Assembly (NCBI GenBank): GCA_016935315.1
Contig: JAFGRD010000093.1
Span: 32,343 to 96,342, forward strand
Direction: 5' to 3'
DNA length: 64,000 nucleotides
Source: Pirellulales bacterium
GTDB taxonomy: Bacteria; Planctomycetota; Planctomycetia; Pirellulales; Thermoguttaceae
Shown here: piece after piece, positions 53,081-62,134 of the stretch
Layout: each line of letters opens with the position of its first letter
Numbering within the stretch: the stretch's first letter is position 1
Program-made: the position numbers and the translations under genes
The notes under the pieces: model-generated
The model's database searches: none
What the model was told of the DNA's origin: nothing
The model's input: the letters and a program-made list of their open reading frames with translations, nothing else

Positions 53081-55861
53081 TCACTTGGGAGTCGACACGC
53101 GGTCGCGCTGAACCACCTTGGTTTCGGCGTCGATCCGTCCCTTGACGACGTACCGCTTCAGGTCCCGCAGCCGCTGGTCGTCGGGGCGCCGCAACAGACA
53201 CCAGGCCAGGTGCTGCTCGGCCTCGACGAACCGGTGCTGCTCGGCCAGGCGGAGCGTCAGCGCGTGCCGCACCTCGTAGCTATTCGGATCGCAGCCGAAG
53301 GCGTTCTGCGCACACCAGAAGGCCTGGGGCGATTCGCCCATCAAGTGGTGGAGCCAGCCGGCCTCCAGCCAAGCCTTGGCGGCCTCATCTGCTTGCCGGG
53401 CTTGGGCCTCGGTCCGGGCGACCTGGGCATAGTAGTGGCGAAGCCGGCTCAACTCCTCGGGCAGATCGAAGCCGCGGTATCGGGCGTGCAACCAGCGGGT
53501 GGCGATCAGATCCGGCTGGAAGCCGTCCAGCAGGAACCCGACCGGGACCCGGCCGGAAAGCAGATCGATCAGCCGCCTCTGATACTTCCGGCCGCAGCGG
53601 AACGATTGCTGCCAGTACTGCATCCCTTGTTCGAATCGCCCGGCCAGCCAGGCTTCGTGACCCGCCTCGAACAGCACGTCCCCGTCGCGCGCCCGCGTCC
53701 GCAACGCCTGATCGATATACGCCGACTTGACGCTTTCCGCGGTGGGTCCTTCCAGGAAGCAGAGCTTGGCCAGGCACAGGTAGCCTTCGCCTTGCAGCGG
53801 GCAGAGCGCCAGCCCCCGCCGGGCGTGGTGCGACGCCATGCGAAGGTATCCGCCGTGCGTGTCGAGTGTCCGCACCAGCCACTGCTCCACGTCGTGCTTC
53901 GTCCGGTCGTCGCTCGCCGCGGCCCGCGCGCGAATCGCCGCGTCGCGAATCTGCGCCAACGGCATCGGATTCTCCGAAGCCTGCTGGGCCAGATCGAACC
54001 GGCGGAGATAGGCTTCCGCCAGCCGCAGTCGGGCCCGGGCATGGTCCGGGTCCCAACGCACGACCTGCTCCAACTCGGTGATCATCCGATCGATGGACGC
54101 CAGCGACTGCTGCTCGGGCGATAGGGGCTGTGGTTCGGGAGATACCAGTGGTGGTTCGGGCGATACGGATTGTTGCTCCGGTTGCGGGCCCTGTGGATTC
54201 GGGGCAGCCGCGGAGGATGCCAACGCCAAGATCCGGTAGCGGTCCCAATGGGGCTCGGCCAGCGTGGGGCCGATCCGGCCCACGACCATCCAGGTTCCCG
54301 TCGCCAGGATCACCGTCGCCGCGGCCACGACGACGGGCCTAGGCAACGCGACCGGCTCGATCGCCTCGCCCCGGCAACCGACGGACAGTTGCCAGGTGCG
54401 GCACGCGCAGGCCGCCAGCAGGGCCACGACGGTCATGCAGGCAGGAACGTACCAGACGAAGTCGGCCAGCGAATGGACCACGCTCACGGAAAGGCCGGCG
54501 GTAATCGCGCCGGCGCAGAGAAACGCCCGAGTGCTCCGAGCCTTCCGCAGACCGCCCAAGCACCAGAACGCGCAGAAACCGATCCCGGCCAGCATCAGAG
54601 TGAAGCCGATCGCGCCGGTCTCCAGCAGGACTTGCAGCGGGCCGTTCTCGGCGTGCGTGTATTCGGTGACCGCCGGCTCTTCGAGGTACATCGGGCAGAC
54701 TTCGCGGTGGCTTCCCACGCCGGCGCCCAGCAGCGCGTAGTCGGGGATCGCCTTGGCCACGGCGGCCCAGATGATCCGCCGCCCGCCGTTCCGGTCGAGC
54801 GTCTCGATCGACCCCGAACTCAATTGCTCCAGCCGGCTGCCGACCTGGTCGGAACCGTAGACGACCAGCAGGGCGCCGATCAGGACCGCGGCGCCGGCCA
54901 TCGTGAGCACGAAGCGGCGGCCCAGCGTCTTGGCCCAATAACACACGGCGACCGAGAGGGCCGCTGCGAGGAACATCACAGCCATGCCGCCGCGCGACAG
55001 CGACATCAGGCCCGCAAACAGCACGATCCCCAAGGCGACGATCCGCAGACCGGAGATTCGCGAGCGGTTCTGGAGATCGTCCATCAGTGGGTCAGCGGTG
55101 TAGCCGGCCTGGTGTTGTCGGCGGTCGAGGTGGTGTTGCAGCCACCAGATCAGCGGCCCGATGCCCAAGGCCAGGAAATGGGCGAAGTGATTGCGGTTGG
55201 TAAAGCTCCCCTTGGCCGCATCCGACGTGTCGGAGAATGGATGTTCGTAAAACCAGAAGAATTTCCCGTTGCTGGTCAGAAGTTGCACCAGGGCGAAACC
55301 CGCCATCAGCAACGCCGAAAAGGCAATCCAGCTCAACAGCCGTTCCACGTCTTCCAGCCGACGGATTCGTTGGACGGTGATGGTAAACAGCAGGCCGTAG
55401 GCAAGGAACAGAGCCAGGCCGGCCCGGGTGGCTGCCGGGGTGAGCGAGGTGCTCGACCAGGTCCCCAAGGCAACGGCCGGATTGGCCCCTTCGGACCAGA
55501 GGGGCAGGAGTTCGGCGGCCTGCGGCGATGCCCAGGCCAACATGCCCGACGGCAGCGGCGCCAGTTGCACCACCAGCAACACCGCGCCGGCGGCCAACAG
55601 GAAGACGGCCGCCGTATGCTGCCAGAAGGGTTTGCGGCGGAGGTATTGGCGGACCAGCCAGGCGGCGGCGGCGACCACGGCCAGCAAGACCAGGGCCAAT
55701 TGCCCGAGCGCTTGGCGCCCGCCCATCAGCAAAGGGACCGCGAAGATGCAGCCGGCCAGCGCGCCGTCGACGATCTGCAGCAGGAGCCGCTCGGCCGGCG
55801 TATCGGGCCGCTCGGGTCCAGCCCGCCTGGCGGTCTTCCCTTTGTGGTGGCTTGCTGCCAT
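53081..55861 (-). CDS. O-antigen ligase/polymerase-like protein fused to a TPR-like domain
   Basis: The ATG at 55861 has AGGAAAGGAC upstream; 926 residues. About twelve membrane helices occupy residues 30-500. The Wzy_C-type loop GSFTNRNHFAHFLALGIGPL, GVGSHREVCPMYLEEPAVTE and HAENGPLQVLLETGAIGFTL is the region where O-antigen ligases/polymerases carry key Arg/His residues. A Q/P/E-rich repetitive linker (PQGPQPEQQSVSPEPPLVSP) leads to a soluble alpha-solenoid of about 330 residues with TPR-like helices (DPDHARARLRLAEAYLRRFD). The TPR should be periplasmic or cytoplasmic depending on helix count and may organise the export complex. It overlaps nothing but follows the Wzc-like gene by 34 bp. 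Confidence 0.85.
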   Translation of the reverse strand: MAASHHKGKTARRAGPERPDTPAERLLLQIVDGALAGCIFAVPLLMGGRQALGQLALVLLAVVAAAAWLVRQYLRRKPFWQHTAAVFLLAAGAVLLVVQLAPLPSGMLAWASPQAAELLPLWSEGANPAVALGTWSSTSLTPAATRAGLALFLAYGLLFTITVQRIRRLEDVERLLSWIAFSALLMAGFALVQLLTSNGKFFWFYEHPFSDTSDAAKGSFTNRNHFAHFLALGIGPLIWWLQHHLDRRQHQAGYTADPLMDDLQNRSRISGLRIVALGIVLFAGLMSLSRGGMAVMFLAAALSVAVCYWAKTLGRRFVLTMAGAAVLIGALLVVYGSDQVGSRLEQLSSGSIETLDRNGGRRIIWAAVAKAIPDYALLGAGVGSHREVCPMYLEEPAVTEYTHAENGPLQVLLETGAIGFTLMLAGIGFCAFWCLGGLRKARSTRAFLCAGAITAGLSVSVVHSLADFVWYVPACMTVVALLAACACRTWQLSVGCRGEAIEPVALPRPVVVAAATVILATGTWMVVGRIGPTLAEPHWDRYRILALASSAAAPNPQGPQPEQQSVSPEPPLVSPEPQPLSPEQQSLASIDRMITELEQVVRWDPDHARARLRLAEAYLRRFDLAQQASENPMPLAQIRDAAIRARAAASDDRTKHDVEQWLVRTLDTHGGYLRMASHHARRGLALCPLQGEGYLCLAKLCFLEGPTAESVKSAYIDQALRTRARDGDVLFEAGHEAWLAGRFEQGMQYWQQSFRCGRKYQRRLIDLLSGRVPVGFLLDGFQPDLIATRWLHARYRGFDLPEELSRLRHYYAQVARTEAQARQADEAAKAWLEAGWLHHLMGESPQAFWCAQNAFGCDPNSYEVRHALTLRLAEQHRFVEAEQHLAWCLLRRPDDQRLRDLKRYVVKGRIDAETKVVQRDRVSTPK

Positions 55862-55895
55862 GGCCGCGTCCTTTCCTGCAAAGCGTCCGCCCGGA

Positions 55896-58250
55896 TCAGG
55901 CAACCCTCCGGGGCACGCTCGGGGCGGCAGTGTCCGCCTCGTCGTCGGGCAAGCGGTCGGCGGCGCCGGCCACGAGCGCCGCGTCGTGCCGGTCGTCCTC
56001 GGCTAAGGCATCGACCTGCTCCTCCCCCTCGTACTGTTCCGAATAGCCGTACGCGTAGCCGTAATAGCCGCCACGGTCGCTGTCTTCTCCGATGCGGTTG
56101 ACGACGATTCCCAGCAGCGGGATCTTCAGGCCGGTGAGGCTTTCCTTGGCGCGAAAGACCACGCGGCGGCGGTTCTTGCTGGGCTGCACCACCATCACCA
56201 CGCCGTCGACCAGCCGGCCGATCACGGCGGCGTCGCTGGTGGCCAGCGTGGGCGGACTGTCTACCAGGACCTGGTCATAGACGGTTTCCGCCCAGGCCAG
56301 CAGCTCCGAGAATCGGGGGCTGGCCAGCAACTCGGCCGGATTGGTGGGCCGAGGTCCCGAGGGCAGCACGTCGAGTCGCTCAACCCCGGAGGGGCGGATG
56401 CAGGCGGTGGCCAGGCGGACCACCTCCGTGTCGCCGCGGATGACACTCGATAGCCCGTCCGCGCCCCGCATGCCCGTCAGCGCCGTCATCCCCGGCCGCC
56501 GAAGGTCGGCATCGATCAACAATGTCCTCTTGTTCGATTGGGCGTAGGAAACGGCCAGGTTGGCCAGGACCGTAGTCTTGCCGTCGCCCGGCTCGGAGCT
56601 GGTCACTACGATCTGGCGGATCTCCTGATCGGCCAACTCCAGGGCGGTTCGCAAGGTGCGGAAGGCTTCGCACTGCACGGAGCCGGGCTCGATGTGCATC
56701 GGCAAGGCGTCCAGCCCGGTGGCCTCGGGCGCCTGCAGGCGGCGGACCATGGCCAGCACGGGCGTTTTCAACTGTTGCTGGATCTCTTCGACCGAACGGA
56801 AGCGGTCGTCGAGGATGTCCAGTACGTAGACCAGGGCCAGCCCCAGCGCCAGGCCGCCGACCAACACCAGCAGGATCACGCGCCGCAGATCGGGAGAGAC
56901 GGGCTTGGACGCCTCGGTCGGCTCCTGGACAAGGGCCGTGCGGACCTCCTGCCCGTCCTGCAGCAACTCGATGTCGGCGATCCGATTCAGCAGCGCGCTG
57001 CGCTCCTTGCGGAGCCATTCGACCTCGTACTGAACGCGTTCGATTTCGGAGAGCTGGCCGTTGAGGGCGATGGCCTCGGCCGTGGCCTGTTCACACTTGG
57101 CCTTCAGGTTGGCCTCCCGCTGCCAGACCTCCTTGAGCTTCTGTCGGACCATGCCGACCAGCAGGGGTCCCAGCTCGCCGCGCTGGATCTCGTCCGCCCG
57201 GCGGGTGGCGTCCTGCTGCGATCCCTGGACGAACTGCACCATCAAACGAATCGTGTTGGACTTTTCGAGGACGTCGGGATGCTCCGGGCCGCAGCCCTGC
57301 CGCTGCATCGACTCCAGCTGGGCTTGGGCCTCGACCAGCCGACGCTCGATTTCGGCCTGCAAGTAGCTGTTGTAGCGGTTCATTCCCAACTTGGTCAGCA
57401 ACAGCTCCATGCCCGCCGTGTTGGCCAAGGTCAAGACGTGCTGCTGAAGGTCCTGGCCGTTGCGGATGGCGGCCTCCAGGGCGGCCAGCGAGCCTTCCCA
57501 TCGCAACCGCTCGTTCTGGACTTCGTCCAGGGCCTTGCGAAAGAAGAGCACGCTTTGCACCTTTGGGTGCAGGCTTTCCTCGTGGGAGCTTTTTCCGATG
57601 CGGAAGACTTCGTTGCGGGCCTGCAGCCACTGCAATTGCTGCTCGGTCTGGTTGAGCCGCCGCTCCGTCTCGACCTTTTCCTTGGTGAACAGCCGGCTGA
57701 CTTCCGCGGCCGTCCCCTTGTGGGTCTCGTCGAGAAACGCCCGATACGACTCGACCACCGCGTTGACCACGGCCACCGCGGCCTTGGGATCCTTCGAGCG
57801 GTAGCTGATCTCGATGATGTTCGTGCCGCGCAGCACCTGGGTGGAGAGATTCGCCTTGAGGATGGCGGGCCAGGCCTCGACCGGGGCCCCGGCGAAATCG
57901 ATGCAGTGTTCCGGCCGCAACAACGGCACGGCGCCCTGCAGCGCCTTGGTCTTGCTGAAGAGGCTTTCGAACGTGGGCATCGGGCTGCGCTGCTGCCCGC
58001 GCTCCGGGGGACCGGAAATCGATGTCCCGTCCGATCCGGAACCCATCACCATGATCGAGGCGCTGGCCTGGTAGTAGGGCGTGGCCGTGAAGTAGTACAA
58101 GCCGCCCAGCAAACCGGCCACCAGCAAGGCCGTCAGCACCACGTTTTTGCGATAGCGCGCCGCCAGCAGAAACTGCATCAGCGCGTGGACGACGTGCGTG
58201 GTCGACTTGTTTTCGGGTTCGGAATAGACGACCGTGGGTTCTTCTAGCAT
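55896..58250 (-). CDS. Wzc-like polysaccharide co-polymerase with tyrosine kinase domain
   Basis: The ATG at 58250 (AAAAGG upstream) gives 784 residues; a TTG at 58361 would add 37. Layout: N-terminal helix (NVVLTALLVAGLLGGLYYFT), Wzz-type periplasmic domain with long coiled coils (about 150-430; RLNQTEQQLQWLQARNEV), second helix (LRRVILLVLVGGLALGLALV), then the BY-kinase: Walker A SSEPGDGKTTVLANLAVSYA (about 545), Walker A' TLLIDADLRRPGMTAL, Walker B QVLVDSPPTLATSD. The tail has a tyrosine cluster, YYGYAYGYSEQY, the usual autophosphorylation site. It controls polysaccharide chain length and export together with the Wza-like protein, and its phosphorylation state probably tunes assembly. It is second in the operon. 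Confidence 0.94.
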   Translation of the reverse strand: MLEEPTVVYSEPENKSTTHVVHALMQFLLAARYRKNVVLTALLVAGLLGGLYYFTATPYYQASASIMVMGSGSDGTSISGPPERGQQRSPMPTFESLFSKTKALQGAVPLLRPEHCIDFAGAPVEAWPAILKANLSTQVLRGTNIIEISYRSKDPKAAVAVVNAVVESYRAFLDETHKGTAAEVSRLFTKEKVETERRLNQTEQQLQWLQARNEVFRIGKSSHEESLHPKVQSVLFFRKALDEVQNERLRWEGSLAALEAAIRNGQDLQQHVLTLANTAGMELLLTKLGMNRYNSYLQAEIERRLVEAQAQLESMQRQGCGPEHPDVLEKSNTIRLMVQFVQGSQQDATRRADEIQRGELGPLLVGMVRQKLKEVWQREANLKAKCEQATAEAIALNGQLSEIERVQYEVEWLRKERSALLNRIADIELLQDGQEVRTALVQEPTEASKPVSPDLRRVILLVLVGGLALGLALVYVLDILDDRFRSVEEIQQQLKTPVLAMVRRLQAPEATGLDALPMHIEPGSVQCEAFRTLRTALELADQEIRQIVVTSSEPGDGKTTVLANLAVSYAQSNKRTLLIDADLRRPGMTALTGMRGADGLSSVIRGDTEVVRLATACIRPSGVERLDVLPSGPRPTNPAELLASPRFSELLAWAETVYDQVLVDSPPTLATSDAAVIGRLVDGVVMVVQPSKNRRRVVFRAKESLTGLKIPLLGIVVNRIGEDSDRGGYYGYAYGYSEQYEGEEQVDALAEDDRHDAALVAGAADRLPDDEADTAAPSVPRRVA

Positions 58251-58367
58251 GCCGGGTGCGACCTTTTCAACGGGGTTGCGTGATTCGGCGACTTCCCCCA
58301 GTGCCTTGGAGCCGCCTCCCGAAGGACGCGGCCGAGTTGGAATCTCCCCAAAATCATGCAAGTCTGT

Positions 58368-59525
58368 TCAGAACAGCGGTACCGTGCTGCTGAGGCCAAA
58401 GCGGATGAAACTCTTCAAGGCGTCCAATACCACCGTGGCCGGCGTCTCCTCCACCTTGACGACGTCGCCAGGGGCCAGCCGGACGTTGGCTGCCTGGTTG
58501 CTCATCGCCTCGCGGATGCTGGTCTCGATGACTACCGGCTCGTCGCGACCGGGAATCTGGCGGCGAATGACCACCTTGTCGGCAATCTGCATGGTGCGGT
58601 CGCCGGCCTTGGCCAGGGCGTCCAACAGACACATGTCCTTGCTGGGCGGCAGCTCGAACTCGCCCGGCTCGCGGACCAGCCCGACCACGGAAATCGGCTT
58701 CGGCGATCGCTTCGAGACCACCACGATGTCGCCGTCTTCGAGATGGTGTCCGGCGTTGCCCTGGGTGCCCGCCTCGGCCAGGTTCACGTCGATGATCCGA
58801 GGCGCCGTCGCCGCGTTCCCCTGGGCCGTCTGATAGCTTGCCCACTGTACGCCGTTGCCGCCGGCCAGTCGCTGCCCGGGCGGCATCATCCCAGGCCCCG
58901 GACCCCGTTGCCCCGGCCGACGGATCTCGACGTGCTGGTCCGCATCTTCGCTCAGCCCGCCGGCCTCGACCAAGGCCGCCAGCAGCGAGCTGGCGTTGCG
59001 CGGCAGCTCGTACCCGCCGGCGTCCTTCACCGCCCCGATCACCCAGACCATGTTGGTCCGCTGCCGCAACATCGAGACGGTCACGTGCGGCGGCCGCTGG
59101 AATACGCGGGGGACCCCGGCGGCGGCGATCGCCTGCTCGGCTTCGTCCAGCTCCAGTCCGGCCAGGGCCACGTCACCCAACAACGGGACCTTCGCAATCC
59201 CGTTCTCGGCCACCCGAACCTGCGTCGCCGGGGCCGAGTACTTGGTCAGATCCGTGATGATCGTCACCTCGAGCAGATCGCCGGGGTGAATTTGCTGGCT
59301 GTTGATCGAGAAATTCCCCAGCCGCGAGAGATCGATTTCCTGGATGTTCTCCGTCTCCGGTGCCCAAAACTCCTGGGGTAGCTCCGTGGCGCGATACGCG
59401 TGCTGGTATTGAGCACATCCGGCACCGCCAAAGACAGCGGCCAGCAGCAACGGCAGTGCGGCCGCCCGAAGAAGCATCCTCGGGCTTCGGCCCAAGCGAG
59501 AGGGCATCACCTTCAGCCGGTTCAT
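58368..59525 (-). CDS. Wza-like outer-membrane polysaccharide export lipoprotein
   Basis: 385 residues. A lipoprotein signal (ALPLLLAAVFGGAGC) ends at the Cys that Lnt-type acylation would modify. Then the export domain (NSQQIHPGDLLEVTIITDLT ... GIAKVPLLGDVALAGLELDE) and two SLBB-like units (NMVWVIGAVKDAGGYELP; ISVVGLVREPGEFELPPSKD) typical of Wza. A G/P/Q-rich linker separates them. It forms the periplasm-spanning outer-membrane pore for polysaccharide, with the Wzc-like protein as its inner-membrane partner. GGAACG sits near the start. First gene of the exopolysaccharide operon. Confidence 0.92.
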   Translation of the reverse strand: MNRLKVMPSRLGRSPRMLLRAAALPLLLAAVFGGAGCAQYQHAYRATELPQEFWAPETENIQEIDLSRLGNFSINSQQIHPGDLLEVTIITDLTKYSAPATQVRVAENGIAKVPLLGDVALAGLELDEAEQAIAAAGVPRVFQRPPHVTVSMLRQRTNMVWVIGAVKDAGGYELPRNASSLLAALVEAGGLSEDADQHVEIRRPGQRGPGPGMMPPGQRLAGGNGVQWASYQTAQGNAATAPRIIDVNLAEAGTQGNAGHHLEDGDIVVVSKRSPKPISVVGLVREPGEFELPPSKDMCLLDALAKAGDRTMQIADKVVIRRQIPGRDEPVVIETSIREAMSNQAANVRLAPGDVVKVEETPATVVLDALKSFIRFGLSSTVPLF

Positions 59526-59823
59526 TCGATACGTTCCCGGTTGTGGAGGCGGGCGGTCCCGGGCGTGCGTGTTGGCCGAGGGCTCCGCTCTCCGTACGCA
59601 TTGTTGGGGGGGTAGCGCGATCAGCGAACGTAATCGCCTCGCGCAGCGTCAGCCCAGGGCTGCGCAGAATTCGTATCGGTTGCAGCGACTGTGCGGCTTG
59701 AGAAGAAAATTCCGGTCGCTACGACTGGGAAAGATACACGGGATAGCGAGCCACAGGATCTGCCCCCGCACAAGGGTCGCTGTGCAAGCGTCGGGATAGT
59801 GGCCGGCGTGCAGCAGCGGCGAC
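59526..59823. other. Intergenic region between the CarbopepD quartet and the wza-like gene
   Basis: 298 bp. No convincing feature was recognised. The leader of the export operon presumably lies here. Confidence 0.3.
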
Positions 59824-60459
59824 TCAGGGGCTGGCAGGCACCCGGTTGTTGAGCTTGGCGTTGTGGTAGATAGCCGGAGCAGCGATGGCCCCCGCGGCAA
59901 TCCCGGCCAGCGTGGCCGCCTGCCGTAGGCTCATGATGGGAAACGGCCTGAAACCCTGCCCTCGCACGACCGCGTCGCCGATCGGCACCTTGAGCTCCCC
60001 GCACGCCAGCGGCGGCGCCGCCGCCGGGCTCCAAACGCGGCAGCGACATTGCATCGCCCGGCTGCGGCCGTCGACCGCCAGCCAATAGAGACCTTCGGGC
60101 ACGTTTTGCAGGGCGAATTCACCTTGCGGGCCGGTGGTGGTCAAAGCCTTGGTCTGTTGGCCGCGGACGAGCCTAACCTGCAAGCCGGCCATCGCTTCGG
60201 TCGAATCCGCACCGGGCACAGGGACCACTCGGCCGCGCAGCACGCCTTGCGAACCGAGGGCCACGTTCCAGACGGCATCCGCCGGTCCAGCCCGCGGGCG
60301 TCCGCCCTTGGCTTCCGGAAGACGATCGGCGATTGGCTCAACGGCAATCTCGACGGCAACGGCCGTCGGCCTGTCAAGGCAAACGAGTGCCAGTACCAGG
60401 CCACACAACCAGATCGGCCGGGCCGAGCAGCGGTTCGACGAAAGAGATCCCTCTTTCAT
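59824..60459 (-). CDS. Secreted carboxypeptidase-regulatory-like protein, paralogue 1
   Basis: 211 residues. Signal-type N-terminus (PIWLCGLVLALVCLDRPTAV). One CarbopepD-regulatory-like beta-sandwich (QGVLRGRVVPVPGADSTEAM ... GPQGEFALQNVPEGLYWLAV), then the conserved block RVWSPAAAPPLACGELKVPI and GDAVVRGQ, and a C-terminal hydrophobic segment (ATLAGIAAGAIAAPAIYHNA) ending KLNNRVPASP. It is the most divergent of the four paralogues. Role unknown; the position next to the export operon suggests work at the cell surface or in polysaccharide export. The shared tail suggests common membrane anchoring or sorting (inference). Confidence 0.78.
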   Translation of the reverse strand: MKEGSLSSNRCSARPIWLCGLVLALVCLDRPTAVAVEIAVEPIADRLPEAKGGRPRAGPADAVWNVALGSQGVLRGRVVPVPGADSTEAMAGLQVRLVRGQQTKALTTTGPQGEFALQNVPEGLYWLAVDGRSRAMQCRCRVWSPAAAPPLACGELKVPIGDAVVRGQGFRPFPIMSLRQAATLAGIAAGAIAAPAIYHNAKLNNRVPASP

Positions 60460-60507
60460 GGTTCGGCCGGCAGTCCGCTGGAAGAGTCCAGTTGCTTTTG
60501 ACGAGAC

Positions 60508-61041
60508 CTAGGGGCTGGCAGGCCGGTGGGCGCGGTTGTTGTGGATGGCCACGGGAACGGCCACGGCCACGGCGACCAGGCCGGCGATCACCCACGGGTT
60601 GCCGAGCCAGTATCCGATCGGGCCGGACTGTCCGCGAACGGGGCCGTCGCCGACGACCAGCCGAAGCCGCTCTTGCGCCGAAGGCGGAGCCGTCTCGGTC
60701 GTCCAGGTGCGGAAGGTCTGGCGCATCTGGCCGCAAACGATCTCGTGGGTTGCATCGCGCAAGCCGCTCACACGGAACATGCCCGAGGTGTCCGTCACCG
60801 TCGCGGCGACCTGCTGATCTCGATAGTGCAGCGAGATCGGCATGCCGACCAAGGGTTTGGCGTTGGCGTCGACCGCTTGGCCTTCGAGCAAGCCGCCGTG
60901 GCGCAACAGGACATCGGCCCGGATCGGACCGGTCGGCCGTGCCTTGCCGGCCTCGGCCGCCCGAACCAGGGGCGCCGGCAACAGCATTCCCAGACAGGCC
61001 AGGCAAAACAACCCGGCCTTGAGCGTCTTCAAACACTTCAT
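60508..61041 (-). CDS. Secreted carboxypeptidase-regulatory-like protein, paralogue 2
   Basis: 177 residues. Signal peptide CLKTLKAGLFCLACLGMLLP. Beta-sandwich domain: LLRHGGLLEGQAVDANAKPL and VTDTSGMFRVSGLRDATHEI. Conserved block FRTWTTETAPPSAQERLRLV then GDGPVRGQ. C-terminal helix WVIAGLVAVAVAVPVAIHNN ending RAHRPASP. It lies 48 bp upstream of paralogue 1 on the same strand, so the two may be co-transcribed. Function unknown. Confidence 0.8.
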   Translation of the reverse strand: MKCLKTLKAGLFCLACLGMLLPAPLVRAAEAGKARPTGPIRADVLLRHGGLLEGQAVDANAKPLVGMPISLHYRDQQVAATVTDTSGMFRVSGLRDATHEIVCGQMRQTFRTWTTETAPPSAQERLRLVVGDGPVRGQSGPIGYWLGNPWVIAGLVAVAVAVPVAIHNNRAHRPASP

Positions 61042-61439
61042 GGAACAGATCCTCGCACAAACAAATCAGAGAAGAATGGCGGGGCAGGGGCTCCCCGAGT
61101 CGGAAGAAGAGGCGGGATGCTACACGAAAGGCCCACGCGGGGGAATACCGAATCGGCGCCGACTGCCGCAATGGCTTCGCAGATTGGCGGGCGGCCCCGT
61201 GGAGCAGGCAAGGGAGGCTGAATGGAGTCTTACTCCGCGACGTCTGCGCACCGTGCGGGCATGTTCATATGTCCTTTTGTGGAAAAGGCTTACCGCCCTT
61301 GGTTGAGGCCTACGGCCGCGCCGCGCAGAAGACAAGAAATACGGCGACCCCAAGGGCCGAAACCGGCGGTCGGAGATCCGCTCCGCACGGCATCGACCCT
61401 CAGGGTCGCTGTGTCGTCGCTGTGTCCGGGCCCGCGTGG
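61042..61439. other. Intergenic region between paralogues 3 and 2
   Basis: 398 bp. No RNA gene, repeat or promoter pair is clear enough to call. Confidence 0.3.
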
Positions 61440-61946
61440 CTACGGGCTGGACGGGCTTTTGGAATTGTGTATCGCCACGGGAACCGCCACCGCGGTGGCA
61501 ACAATCAGCCCCAGCCCCAATGGGCTGGTGACGAAGCCCATCAGACCGCCACCGTCTTGGGCCCGAACGGTGTCACCGCCGGCAACGACCAAGACACCCG
61601 ATTGCACCGCCGGGGGAGCTACCCCAGGAGACCAAACGCGAACGTCCCTATGGCCGTTTGCCGCCGCCACACGGTACGCTCCCTGATGGAGTCCGTTGAA
61701 TGCGAAATGGCCGTTGCAATCCGTCTTGCCCGTGGCCAGTTGCTTGCCGTCCGCCGTCAACGAGACGGTAGCGCCGGCCACCGCAGCGTGTTCGGGCGTG
61801 ACGACCTGACCGAGCATGACACCCCCCGTGGCCAACTGTACGTTCGTGGTCACGGGTTTCGGCGTCGCGGCCAGGGCCAATTGTGGCACGCAGAGCCCGA
61901 CTACCGCCAAACACACAACCACCGTTCGGAAGAGTTTTGCATCCAT
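61440..61946 (-). CDS. Secreted carboxypeptidase-regulatory-like protein, paralogue 3
   Basis: 168 residues from the ATG at 61946 (another ATG 6 nt earlier; GGGTG is the nearest ribosome-binding-like stretch). Signal peptide LFRTVVVCLAVVGLCVPQLA. Domain: GGVMLGQVVTPEHAAVAGAT and DCNGHFAFNGLHQGAYRVAA. Conserved block VRVWSPGVAPPAVQSGVLVV then GGDTVRAQ. C-terminal helix LGLGLIVATAVAVPVAIHNS ending KSPSSP. It closely resembles paralogue 4, including the signal peptide (LCVPQLALA versus LCMPQMAMA), so the pair arose by recent duplication. Confidence 0.8.
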   Translation of the reverse strand: MDAKLFRTVVVCLAVVGLCVPQLALAATPKPVTTNVQLATGGVMLGQVVTPEHAAVAGATVSLTADGKQLATGKTDCNGHFAFNGLHQGAYRVAAANGHRDVRVWSPGVAPPAVQSGVLVVAGGDTVRAQDGGGLMGFVTSPLGLGLIVATAVAVPVAIHNSKSPSSP

Positions 61947-62134
61947 TCGCATCACCCGTCGTTTGAAAGGACTGAGATCCGGCTTCGAGTTCATCCCCCC
62001 GTCAGCGGTATATGCGCCGGACGGAGTGGGTCAGAATTTTTATCGGCCTCATGTCCGGCGGACTGTAGCCACATCTCGTATCGGCCGCAGGGTTTGCACC
62101 AATACCGTCCGCACTTTCGGAACAAACGGCCCGG

